Shown: piece after piece, positions 1 through 7,500 of the stretch
Numbering within the stretch: position 1 is the stretch's first letter
How the letters are laid out: every line of letters starts with the position of its first letter
Assembly (NCBI GenBank): GCA_021807585.1
Contig: JAKBCQ010000065.1
Coordinates: 1-8,459 of the forward strand
Direction of reading: 5' to 3'
Source of the DNA: Planctomycetota bacterium
Lineage (GTDB): Bacteria; Planctomycetota; Planctomycetia; Isosphaerales; Isosphaeraceae
Length of the DNA stretch: 8,459 nucleotides
Position numbers and translations under genes: made by a program
Notes under the pieces: model-generated
What the model saw: only the letters and a program-made list of their open reading frames with translations
Told to the model about the DNA's origin: nothing
The model's database searches: none

Positions 1-5
1 CTCCC

Positions 6-22
6 AAATTCTTCCAGAATTT
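6..22. repeat. 17-bp palindrome, possible operator
   Basis: AAATTCT and AGAATTT form a perfect 7-bp inverted repeat around a 3-nt centre. It lies about 30 bp downstream of a consensus -10 box that points left out of the window. That is a plausible place for a repressor site or an early leader hairpin of the unseen gene. The regulator is unknown and the palindrome is AT-rich, so chance is possible. Confidence 0.35.
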
Positions 23-50
23 TCCGAATAAATCGCCCGCTTCGGCGTAT

Positions 51-56
51 ATTATA
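51..56 (-). promoter_or_regulatory. Candidate leftward -10 box (TATAAT)
   Basis: The minus strand reads a perfect TATAAT at 56 to 51, with T-rich minus-strand sequence further upstream (about 103-118). No convincing -35 hexamer sits at 16-18 bp; the best is TTCGAA with 17 bp spacing. If real, it drives a leftward gene whose start lies beyond position 1. The same AT-rich patch reads TATATT and TATTAT on the plus strand, so direction is uncertain. Confidence 0.3.
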
Positions 57-298
57 GAGGGCGTGAATTCCGGTTCGAAATCCAAAACGTTCCGTACCAA
101 AAACAACCAAAAAACTTTCGCTCAATCACCCAATTTTCTCATTCACCCAAAATACCGACCAGCCAATACCCCAAACGCTCGCCGCGTTCACACCCTTACC
201 GATCCCCAGGAAACCAACCGCAAGGCGAACGATCGCTTTGCGAAATATCTCCGCCGAACTCCATTTGCCCCTACAAATTACGCAAACCGCCCAAGATC

Positions 299-327
299 CG
301 ATCGGCTTCGCTCGGTCGTTTTTCTTT
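299..327 (+). terminator. Probable Rho-independent terminator, rightward
   Basis: CGATCGG (299-305) pairs with TCGGTCG (312-318) across a 6-nt CTTCGC loop, giving 7 bp with two G-U wobbles. It is followed immediately by TTTTTCTTT (319-327). The T-run lies only on the plus-strand side, so termination would act on rightward transcription. No convincing plus-strand gene precedes it within the window, so it closes either a transcript entering from the left or an unrecognised short RNA. Confidence 0.45.
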
Positions 328-404
328 ATACCACGAAGAATCAGCAACTTGCGCTGTAAACGCTCGGCCGCCACCCCGCCGTCACGGTCGGACACGCCTG
401 AGAA

Positions 405-434
405 CGATCGGTTGATCGGCGGGTCAATCGATCG
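405..434 (+). repeat. 11-bp inverted repeat hairpin
   Basis: CGATCGGTTGA (405-415) pairs with TCAATCGATCG (424-434) around an 8-nt loop. One pair is a G-U wobble on the plus strand and an A-C mismatch on the minus strand. No T-run follows, so it is not a standard terminator. Part of the pairing comes from CGATCG hexamers, which are self-complementary and abundant here, so a chance origin is possible. Confidence 0.4.
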
Positions 435-538
435 ACAAAAATCGATCTGTTCGGTATTCAAACCCCGCGGCGTTTGACGACCTCGACGCTTAAGCCGTTC
501 GGGTCGCTCTTTGACAATTCGCAATCGGACTGAGGGAA

Positions 539-606
539 CGGGAGGCGTCGTCGCCCGAATCGATCGAACGCGATCGACCGACCGCGGCGCCTCCCGAACC
601 TGGGAG
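539..606 (+). repeat. Nested hairpin with a competing downstream arm
   Basis: CGGGAGGCG (539-547) is perfectly complementary to CGCCTCCCG (588-596). The stem extends inward by U-G, C-G, G-C and U-G pairs, and a second perfect 7-bp stem (560-566 with 571-577, AACG loop) sits at the tip. The CTCCC at 591-595 can instead pair with GGGAG at 602-606, giving a 5-bp alternative hairpin with a 6-nt loop. The two pairings are mutually exclusive. The wobble pairs form only as plus-strand RNA. No T-run follows. Function is unknown; it could be part of a structured RNA or a DNA-level palindrome. Confidence 0.45.
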
Positions 607-668
607 TTTCGCGGTCTGAGACGATCGATCGCGCGGTAAGCGGGTCGGGCGAACGAATCGAGGTTCTC

Positions 669-688
669 AACCGCACTCGCTCGCGGTT
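669..688. repeat. 6-bp inverted repeat
   Basis: AACCGC (669-674) and GCGGTT (683-688) form a perfect stem with an 8-nt loop. The AACC half can also pair with GGTT at 662-665. It lies about 40 bp upstream of the promoter at 731. It could be an operator or part of the hairpin-rich region; nothing identifies it further. Confidence 0.25.
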
Positions 689-730
689 CGTCCTTGCGAT
701 GCGCGATCCGCAACGCGTGTCCAATTCGTG

Positions 731-759
731 TTGACCGTCTTGGCGATCCTTTCTAAGAT
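731..759 (+). promoter_or_regulatory. Sigma70-type promoter of the phosphatase operon
   Basis: TTGACC (731-736) and TAAGAT (754-759) are separated by exactly 17 bp. They match the consensus hexamers at 5/6 and 4/6 positions. Transcription would start near 766, giving a leader of about 90 nt before the ATG at 857. This argues against the GTG at 728 as the start codon, because it would lie upstream of the transcript. The two candidate promoters of nrdJ have the same TTGAC-17-TA form. Confidence 0.6.
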
Positions 760-856
760 CCCGCGGCCGATCGTACGACCGGTTCTCCGTGTCACGACGG
801 CGCGCGGAGGTTTCGGCCTCGGATCCCGTGTCAACAACCGTTCAAGGCGCGATTTT

Positions 857-1471
857 ATGTACCGTTGGATAGCGCTCGGCGCGATCTTCGTCATTGTCGC
901 CGCGATCGCGACGTGGATGACGATCGAAACCCAAAACAATCGACTCGTTTGGGATCATTTCGACGTCGTGAAGCCGACGGTGCTTTATCGATCGGGTCAG
1001 CTCAATCCCCATCAATTGAAGCAAGCGCTCCATCGTTATGGAATTAAGACGGTCGTGAATTTTCAGGTCGCGGGCGAAGGGGTCGAGACCGAGCGGAAGA
1101 TTGTCCGCGAACTCGGCGTGGATTTTGTCAATATGCCGATGCCCGGCAGCGGATTTGGTCGCGAGGAACAATTCCGCGATTTTCTCAAAATCGTCGACGA
1201 TCCCGACCGCCGTCCGGTGTTGATACATTGCGCCCGCGGGACGTGTCGAACGGGCGCCGCGGTCGCGTTATTTCGTTTCGAACGCGACGGTTGGACGGTC
1301 GACGACGTCGACGCCGAGATGCGTCGGCAGGGATATCCGCGCGGGTGGATCGCGGGATATATGTTGCAAATGGTGAAAAAGCGACCTTTTGAAGATCTTT
1401 ATTCGCCGCTTAAGACCGAAGATCGCAACACGGTGAAGATCGCCGGGAGAGGAGCCGCCGATGTCGATTGA
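857..1471 (+). CDS. Membrane-anchored protein tyrosine / dual-specificity phosphatase
   Basis: A 204-residue cysteine phosphatase. Residues 4-21 form one hydrophobic segment (signal anchor or uncleaved signal peptide), so the catalytic domain is probably tethered outside the cytoplasmic membrane. The LYRSGQ motif (43-48) opens a fold typical of atypical dual-specificity phosphatases. The P-loop HCARGTCRTG (124-133) supplies nucleophile Cys125 and phosphate-binding Arg131. Its HCxRGxxRTG form resembles the plant/fungal PFA-DSP (Siw14-like) group, some of which cleave inositol pyrophosphates, so a protein substrate is not certain. I could not place the general-acid Asp. The ATG at 857 is chosen over the in-frame GTG at 728 because it has AAGG 9 nt upstream and begins right at the hydrophobic segment, while 728 lies upstream of the predicted transcription start. 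The last 11 bp overlap the next gene, implying translational coupling. Confidence 0.8.
   Translation: MYRWIALGAIFVIVAAIATWMTIETQNNRLVWDHFDVVKPTVLYRSGQLNPHQLKQALHRYGIKTVVNFQVAGEGVETERKIVRELGVDFVNMPMPGSGFGREEQFRDFLKIVDDPDRRPVLIHCARGTCRTGAAVALFRFERDGWTVDDVDAEMRRQGYPRGWIAGYMLQMVKKRPFEDLYSPLKTEDRNTVKIAGRGAADVD
1445..1454 (+). promoter_or_regulatory. Strong ribosome binding site inside the phosphatase gene
   Basis: GGGAGAGGAG ends 6 nt before the ATG at 1461 and lies within the last codons of the phosphatase gene. It fixes the downstream start at 1461 rather than the in-frame ATG at 1512, which has no such site. It supports coupled translation of the two genes. Confidence 0.7.
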
Positions 1472-3086
1472 AACCGCGGTCGCCAGCCGTCGACGCGTGC
1501 GGGTCCATCGTATGAAGACAATCGAAATACCCACGCCCGTTTCGCTTTCACGCATCGTTCTACCTTGGCTGATCGTGATGGGAGCGCTGGCGATTCCCTT
1601 GATTGGCGGAGGGAATGAGGAAGCCGGTTCGACCGAGGCTCGGATCGGGCTCGCGGCGGGGGGACCGATCGGACCGCTGGGCGAGGTTTACGGGTCGTGG
1701 GATGTGTCGCTTTTACCCGGTAAGGTTCTACCGGCTCAGATGTGGTGTTGGGGCGAAGGGGGCATTCCGACGACGGCGTCGATCCGCTGGCCGTCGGCGA
1801 TCGCGGCACTGATCGCGGGAAGTCTTTTAGTTTATGGATCTTGGAGAAAGCTAGGCGCGACCGCGGCGGCGTGGACCGCGGTGTGTTGGGGAACGTCGAT
1901 CGCGATCATCGACCGTTCCGAGTCGTTGAACGTCGATTTTCTCACAGGTTTATGGACGATCGCGGCGCTCGAGCGATCGTTATCGCGCGGGTGCGGATTG
2001 CTCGCGGGGATTTTCGCGGGGTTGGCGTTTTTGGCGGGGGGATGGACGCCGGTCGCGATCATCATGCTTGTGAACGTGATCGCGGGTCGACCGGCGGGCG
2101 CGTTCTCGTGGCGGTTCCTTTTGCCGTTGGCGGCGATTTTTGGCGGGTGGTCGTATTGGACGTTAAGCGTCGTACCGACCGCGGCGTGGGCCGCGGTTTT
2201 AACGCTGCCGTTCCTGCAAAAATCGGCGTGGTTTTTGATCCTCGACGTGCTGGCGGGATCGCTCCCTTGGACGGCGTTTGCTTTGCTCGCGTTCGCGGCT
2301 TCGGTGCGGTCGGCGTGGGGTGATCAAGGTCGATCGCGCGTGTCGGGTTGGTTGCGGGTTTCGGGGGTTTCGATCATCGCGGGAACGATCGTTCCGGGAC
2401 TCGCCGCGGCTGCGCGTGCGCCCGCGATCGCGGGGCTGATTGTCGCCGCGGCTGCGAGTCTCGATCGTGTTTGGTCGACGCCGTTCGCGTTTCCTCGAGT
2501 GACGCGGCGGATCACGCTCACGATCGCGGCGGCGACGATGGTGCTGGGGGTTTTTTGCATCGCACCGTTATCGATCTATCTGGCGCTCACGGTCGGTTAT
2601 TATCGACAGATCTCGATATTTCTCGCGTTCGCGTCGATCGTCACGGCACTGGTTCTCGCCGACGCGGCGTGGCTGGGGAAGACGCGTCGCGCTCTCGGGT
2701 GTGTGGTCGCGCTGGCGTTATTGATCAAGATCGCGCATTTTGGCGTCTATGTGCCCGAGATCAATTATCGAACGGGGGAGGGTCCACGCGGGCGGGCGAT
2801 CGGTCAGTGGGCGCCCCCTCACCGGACGATTTTCACCGTGCATCCCTTCCCCGCGGATTTGATGCTCGCGACGCGACGTCCGGTGCGCGACCTTCCCGAT
2901 CCCCGGCTGCTCAAATATCAAGCCGGGCCTCAAGGACAATCGAAATTCGTGTTGCTGCACCCCGAAGAGTTCAAGCACTGGCCCGAAGACGCTCCGCCGC
3001 TTGAAAAGGTGTTTGAGTATCGAGTTGAATTCGGCCACGAGATCTCGCACGTTCTTGCGCGAACAAAAGAGCCGATGTTCAAATAA
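1461..3086 (+). CDS. Polytopic membrane protein, GT39/ArnT-like glycosyltransferase
   Basis: A 541-residue protein with about 12-14 hydrophobic segments between residues 31 and 425 and a soluble C-terminal part (about 430-541). Length and layout fit the GT39/ArnT (PMT-like) family, which transfers sugars from polyprenyl-phosphate carriers to lipid or protein acceptors on the outer face of the membrane. After the first membrane segment comes a loop with NEEAGSTEAR (52-61), where the family usually has an acidic DExxYA-type motif. The SIRWPSAIAAL stretch (107-117) matches the family's conserved R-x-P region before the next helix, and ESLNVDFLTG (154-163) matches its 'D-x-x-L/F' segment. The leading Asp of the first loop is Asn here, so activity or substrate may be altered. 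It overlaps the phosphatase gene by 11 bp, so both probably act at the cell envelope. The family call is from pattern, not a search. Confidence 0.65.
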   Translation: MSIETAVASRRRVRVHRMKTIEIPTPVSLSRIVLPWLIVMGALAIPLIGGGNEEAGSTEARIGLAAGGPIGPLGEVYGSWDVSLLPGKVLPAQMWCWGEGGIPTTASIRWPSAIAALIAGSLLVYGSWRKLGATAAAWTAVCWGTSIAIIDRSESLNVDFLTGLWTIAALERSLSRGCGLLAGIFAGLAFLAGGWTPVAIIMLVNVIAGRPAGAFSWRFLLPLAAIFGGWSYWTLSVVPTAAWAAVLTLPFLQKSAWFLILDVLAGSLPWTAFALLAFAASVRSAWGDQGRSRVSGWLRVSGVSIIAGTIVPGLAAAARAPAIAGLIVAAAASLDRVWSTPFAFPRVTRRITLTIAAATMVLGVFCIAPLSIYLALTVGYYRQISIFLAFASIVTALVLADAAWLGKTRRALGCVVALALLIKIAHFGVYVPEINYRTGEGPRGRAIGQWAPPHRTIFTVHPFPADLMLATRRPVRDLPDPRLLKYQAGPQGQSKFVLLHPEEFKHWPEDAPPLEKVFEYRVEFGHEISHVLARTKEPMFK

Positions 3087-3088
3087 AG

Positions 3089-3109
3089 GATTCGATTTGT
3101 CGGCGAATC
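3089..3109 (+). terminator. Weak hairpin after the glycosyltransferase gene
   Basis: GATTCG (3089-3094) and CGAATC (3104-3109) form a perfect 6-bp stem with a 9-nt loop, starting 3 nt after the stop codon. No T-run follows, so it is not a convincing intrinsic terminator. It may only mark or protect the 3' end. Confidence 0.25.
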
Positions 3110-3145
3110 TGAACACACAATGGCATTCGGTGTTTTGGATCTATC

Positions 3146-3171
3146 ACCCTCGCTTGCGCGTCGGGTTGGTA
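3146..3171. repeat. Planctomycete-type dispersed intergenic repeat
   Basis: The stretch contains CCCTCGCTTGCGC followed by a TCGGGTTGGT end. Read on the minus strand it encodes PTRRASEG. I recall this octapeptide and the underlying roughly 25-bp sequence as a common artefact in planctomycete annotations, where the repeat occurs in many intergenic spaces; the usual form has CTTC where this copy has CGTC. Its outer ACCC and GGGT can pair, and so can the inner CGC and GCG. It lies between two convergent genes. Its function is not known to me. Confidence 0.6.
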
Positions 3172-3253
3172 TGAAGAGCGGAAGATCGACTCGTATGTCG
3201 TCGCATGGTGATCCCAAAAGCGAGGTTATTACGGCGATTCTTTTCTGAATTGT

Positions 3254-4429
3254 TCACACGTTACAGAACGGCTCGACGGCGCCGGGGTGAATTTGGGGAC
3301 GACGACCGTTCGCGATCGAAGCGATCTCGGATGTAATTTTTTGGATTTCGGCCGATCCGGCGAGGATTTCGAGAGTCGTCTCGGTCGTACGCGAGGCGCC
3401 CGGTTCGAGTGAGACGACGCGACCGCGCGATTTTTCGAACGGTTTGGGGTTGGGGTAATTGGTTCCGGGTTCAAGGCCGGTGACATAACCTTCGCGTTCG
3501 CCCCTGGTGCATTTCCAAAGGGTGAACGCGGGCAAGCCGGCGGTTTGATAACGGAGCGCGACTCCTTTTTCGCCCGCGGGGTTTTGGAGCAGGACGATCG
3601 TCTCTCCCGATCGATCGAAAAGTTCCATGAAGTACACCATCTCGGCGAATCCGGGCTCGGGCCCGCGGTAAACGTCGTAAGCCGAGAGCCCCTCGACGGC
3701 GCGCGCGTCGCGCGGGACGAGCGTCTTGATCGGAGCGACAAACTTCGACCCCGCTCCCAGGTACGGAGGGCCGAAATTCCAATGATAAAGCGCCTCGAGA
3801 TCGCACGCGGAATCGCCCAGGTTCGTGAAAACATCGGTAAGCGTGAGACGATTCGATCCGGGAACCGTTTTTATTTTTGAGCACATGCATATATGAGGGC
3901 CAAAAAGTCTCGTCTCTTGTACACGTCCCTCGATCGTGATTGGATAAGGAGGTTTTTCGTCGATATCGATCGACACGTAATGAGCGGGTAATCCCGCGAT
4001 CGCTCCGTGAAGGCCGACGATCGTTTGACGGCCGTCGGCGGAGGTTTCGGAGTAAGGCGCGCCGTTGCTTTCAAGCCCGCACCGCGCCAGCAGCTCGTCG
4101 AAGCCTTCGAGCCAGCCGAGACCGCCGTTTTTCGCCGAATTGACGAACATCGGATGCACGGGACCGTCGGTTACGGGAGAATCCCAGCCGAGCCGATCGC
4201 CGCGATAAGAGCCGCGCCGGATTCCCATTCCGCGCGTCGGTATCAAGGTGAAATCGAGAGCGCCGCCGCGGATTTCGATCACATCGACTCCGTGCCTGCG
4301 ACCGCCGCGAAGCGTTCTCTTAACAATCGACCAGTCCGAATCCATCGGTAGCCCGAGGTCGCTGGGACCGATCGCGAGCGATTCAACCCAAACGTCTTGG
4401 GATATGTCTGTAAGTAAAATCGAGGGCAT
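3254..4429 (-). CDS. DUF4432 family protein (aldose 1-epimerase-like)
   Basis: A 391-residue cytoplasmic protein of the DUF4432 family, which shares the galactose-mutarotase beta-sandwich fold. Visible family features are IPTRGMGI (63-70), a Trp in GWDSP (82), LHGAIAGLPAHY with His141, LYHWNFGPP with His216 and Asn218, and TGLEPGTNYPNPKPFE with Glu320. By analogy with aldose 1-epimerase, a His and the Glu are the likely acid/base pair acting on a sugar, but the substrate is unknown. Length is normal. The ATG at 4429 is preferred to an in-frame TTG at 4474, because the 15 extra residues look unlike the family and a -10 box overlaps that stretch. It lies 137 bp downstream of nrdJ on the same strand, separated by a strong hairpin, and I see no functional link between them. 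Confidence 0.75.
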   Translation of the reverse strand: MPSILLTDISQDVWVESLAIGPSDLGLPMDSDWSIVKRTLRGGRRHGVDVIEIRGGALDFTLIPTRGMGIRRGSYRGDRLGWDSPVTDGPVHPMFVNSAKNGGLGWLEGFDELLARCGLESNGAPYSETSADGRQTIVGLHGAIAGLPAHYVSIDIDEKPPYPITIEGRVQETRLFGPHICMCSKIKTVPGSNRLTLTDVFTNLGDSACDLEALYHWNFGPPYLGAGSKFVAPIKTLVPRDARAVEGLSAYDVYRGPEPGFAEMVYFMELFDRSGETIVLLQNPAGEKGVALRYQTAGLPAFTLWKCTRGEREGYVTGLEPGTNYPNPKPFEKSRGRVVSLEPGASRTTETTLEILAGSAEIQKITSEIASIANGRRPQIHPGAVEPFCNV

Positions 4430-4453
4430 CGCGACCCCGAGCGTTTTTGAGGG

Positions 4454-4482
4454 ATTGTATGATGATAAGCGCAAAAGTTGAA
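4454..4482 (-). promoter_or_regulatory. Candidate promoter of the DUF4432 gene
   Basis: On the minus strand TACAAT (4459 to 4454) is a 5/6 match to the -10 consensus. The hexamer 17 bp upstream is TTCAAC, only 3/6. Transcription would start near 4447, giving a leader of under 20 nt before the ATG at 4429. This excludes the TTG at 4474 as a start from this promoter. Confidence 0.4.
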
Positions 4483-4512
4483 AAGCGAAAGCCGCGAGGT
4501 CTAGGTAGAGAC

Positions 4513-4559
4513 GACCGAAGAGGCGGGAGACGATCCGTTCTTCGCCTCTTCGATCGGTC
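4513..4559 (-). terminator. Strong hairpin after nrdJ, without a U-run
   Basis: CGAAGAGGCG (4516-4525) and CGCCTCTTCG (4543-4552) are perfect 10-bp complements with a 17-nt loop, flanked by a further GAC/GTC pairing across a 4-nt bulge. The stem begins 14 nt past the nrdJ stop codon, the usual place for a 3'-end hairpin. Neither strand has a T-run after it, so it is either a U-poor terminator or a 3'-end stabiliser. Confidence 0.5.
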
Positions 4560-4566
4560 TACATGT

Positions 4567-7500
4567 TTACGAACAACCCATGCTGTTGCCGCAGTTGAAG
4601 CAGCGGTAGCACGTGCCGCAGCGAACGGTGAGCGCGCCGCAGTTGTCGCACGCGGGAGCGTCGCTTTGGAAGTGGGCGAACTGCTCGTCGCGGGCGAGGA
4701 GGGTCGATTCGAGAGCGAGGGGCTGAGTCGGCTTCGATTGCAGCTCGGCCTCGACGTGCTCGAAATCGGCGATCGTCGCGGCGCGATGCCCGTTCACCTT
4801 GACCGCGGGTTTGGCCTCGATCGCGACGGGTTCGTCGGCGTCGACGCGTTTGGGGGCGTTCGCCTCGCGATATCCAGGAATGAACTGCATCCCCAGCCAG
4901 CGGAAGATGTAATCGGTAACGCTCTTGGCGATCGGGATATCGGGGTTCTTGGTGAAGCCCCCCGGCTCGAACCGGCTGTGCGCGAACTTGTTGACGAAAA
5001 CCTCGAGCGGGACGCCGTATTGCAATCCCATCGAGATCGCCGTTCCCAACACGTCCATCAGCCCGCCGATCGTCGAACCCTCTTTGGCCATCGTGATGAA
5101 GACTTCACCGGGACGGCCGTCGGGGTAGAAACCGACGGTGACGTATCCCTCGTGCCCCTGGATATCAAACTTGTGCGTCAAACTTTGACGCGTCTCGGGG
5201 AGCCGCTCGCGCCGCGGCGCGGGATGCGACGTAACCGTTTGAGCGGGCGCGGGTACGACCGCCGAGGTCGTCGCGACGATCGTCGAAGCGGCGTCGTCGG
5301 CCTTCGTTTCCACCTGAGAACTGCTGACGGGCTGGCTTTCCTTCGATCCGTCGCGGTAAATCGCCAGCGCCTTGAGGCCGAGCTTCCAGCCCTCAAGATA
5401 CGCGTCGCGAATATCGGCGACGGTCGCGTCGCGCGGCATGTTGACCGTTTTCGAGATCGCGCCGCTCAGGAACGGTTGCGCCGCGGCCATCATCTTAAGG
5501 TGACCCCGCCATTGGATGCTCCGCGATCCGTTGCTCGGCGGGAAGGCGCAATCAAAGACGGGAAGGTGCTCGTCGCGCACGCCGGGAGCGCCTTCGATCG
5601 TGTCTTTGGCGTCGATGTAATCGAGAATCCCCTCGATCACGGGCTCGTCGTAACCGAGCGTGCGGAGCGCGAGCGGAACCGTCCGGTTGACGATCTTGAG
5701 CAAACCGCCGCCGGCGAGCTGTTTGTACTTCACCAAAGCGATATCGGGCTCGATCCCCGTCGTATCGCAATCCATCATGAAGGCGATCGTCCCCGTGGGA
5801 GCGAGGACCGTCACCTGGCTGTTGCGATAACCGTGCTTGCGGCCGGCGTCGACGCATTCCCGCCAAACGCTCCGCGCCTCGTTCCAAAGATAAGGAGGAC
5901 ACGACGGATCGATCGCGTCGACCGCGTCGCGATGCATCTCCATCACCCGCAACATCGGCTCGCGATTGACCGCGAATCCCTCGAACGGACCGACCGTCGC
6001 GGCGAGCTCGGCGCTCGTCAGATACGCCTGGCCGTGCATGATCGCGGTGATCGCCGCGGCGAGCGCACGCCCCTCGTCCGAATCGTACGGCCGACCCGAG
6101 GCCATGATCAGCCCGCCCAAATTCGCATAACCCAAACCCAACGGACGGAACTTGTGACTGTTCGCCGCGATCCGGTCGGTCGGGTAGCTCGCGTGATCGA
6201 CCAAAATCTCTTGCGCGGTGATGAACACCCGCGCCGCGGCGCGAAACCGAGCGACGTCGAACCCGCCGTCCTCGGTGCGGAACTTCATCAAGTTCAACGA
6301 CGCCAAGTTGCACGCGCTGTCGTCAATGAACATATATTCGCTACAGGGATTCGACGAATTGATCGGAGCGGTGTTGGGGCACGTGTGCCAGCGCTGGATC
6401 GTGTCTTCGTATTGGATGCCGGGATCGCCGCAAAGCCAGGCGCCTTCGGCCATTTTGTCGAAGAGCGTGGCGGCGGGGTAGGTGTCCATCGGTCGCCCCG
6501 TCGTCACGGCGTGGGTCGTCCAAGTTCCGCCGGTTTCATAAGAGCGAAGGAAGGAATCGGTGACGCGAACCGAGAGGTTGGCGTTCTGGAACATCACCGA
6601 GCCGTACGCCTCGGAATTGAAGTTCGAGTCGTAACCGGCGCGGATCAACGCCTGAGCCTTCTTTTCCTCTTTGGTTTTACACTCGATGAACTCAAGGATA
6701 TCGGGATGTTTGCACTTGAGCGTTTGCATCTTGGCGGCGCGGCGGGTTTTGCCGCCGCTTTTGACGACGCTGGCGATCGCGTCGTACACCCGCATGAAGC
6801 TGACGGGGCCCGAGGGCTTGCCGCCGCCGGTGAGCTTCTCGCGGCTCGAACGGAGGGTCGAAAGATCGCTTCCCGTCCCCGAGCCGAATTTGAAGAGCAT
6901 CGCCTCGGAGGTCGCGAGCCGCATGATGTCGGCCATGTCGTCGGCGACGCTTTGAATGAAGCAAGCCGAACCCTGGGGGTATTCGTAAGAGTTGTCGGTT
7001 TTGACGACGGTGCGCGTCTCTTCGTCCCACCGCCAACCGCCGCCCGAACCCTTCACGCCGTAACGATGATAAAGCCCGACGTTGAACCAGACGGGCGAAT
7101 TGAACGACCCGTATTGATTGAGGCAAAGCGCCGTGAGCTCGTCGTGGAACCGCTCGGCGTCGGCGTCGGTCGCGAAGACGCCGTCGCCTCGACCCCAGTC
7201 GGTGATCGTCCGCACGACGCGTTCAATCAGGGCGCGCACGCTCGATTCGCGCTCGGCGGCGCCGACCTCGCCGAAGAAATACTTGCTCACCACGACGTTC
7301 GTCGCGAGCGGACTCCACGATCGGGGAATCTCGCAATCTTGCTGCTCGAAAATCAAGCGACCGCGATCGTCCTTGATTTGCGCCGTGCGAAGATCCCACT
7401 CGACCTCGTCGTAGGGGCCGACCCCCTCCGTGCTAAAATGCCGCGCGAAACTCAAACCGCGGCGCGATCCGACGGTCGCGCGGTCCAAGTTGCGGTCGCC

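Larger units (their letters stand above)
1..730. other. Gene-free region rich in inverted repeats
   Basis: No open frame here looks like a real protein on either strand. The longest frames (plus 63-359, minus 126-713) are rich in Arg and Pro, lack credible ribosome sites and show no recognisable domain. The plus strand from about 60 to 300 is rich in A and C and poor in G, unlike the G-rich coding strands of the neighbours. From 299 on there are several strong hairpins: 299-318 with a T-run, 405-434, 539-596 and 669-688. In the first three the wobble pairs are G-U as plus-strand RNA and A-C mismatches as minus-strand RNA. The region may hold one or more non-coding RNAs or simply be long intergenic DNA. 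I recognised no RNase P, tmRNA or tRNA motif. Confidence 0.5.

Noticed and set aside
3..359. Plus-strand frame open from the left edge, including a GTG at 63
   Set aside because: Codon use and composition are unlike the real genes, no motif is seen, and a terminator-like hairpin lies inside it. Kept only as an alternative to the small-RNA idea.
511..540. Perfect TTGACA at 511-516 as a promoter for the hairpin region
   Set aside because: The sequence 15-19 bp downstream is G-rich with nothing like a -10 box.
126..713. Minus-strand frame of 195 codons
   Set aside because: Arg-rich, no ribosome site and no family resemblance; it crosses several hairpins and the rightward terminator.
728..856. 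GTG start at 728 for the phosphatase, adding 43 residues
   Set aside because: The codon overlaps the -35 box and lies upstream of the predicted transcription start. The added residues are basic and featureless, while the ATG at 857 opens directly onto the membrane segment.
2930..3217. Minus-strand frame containing PTRRASEG
   Set aside because: The peptide is a translation of the dispersed repeat, and most of the frame is antisense to the glycosyltransferase gene.
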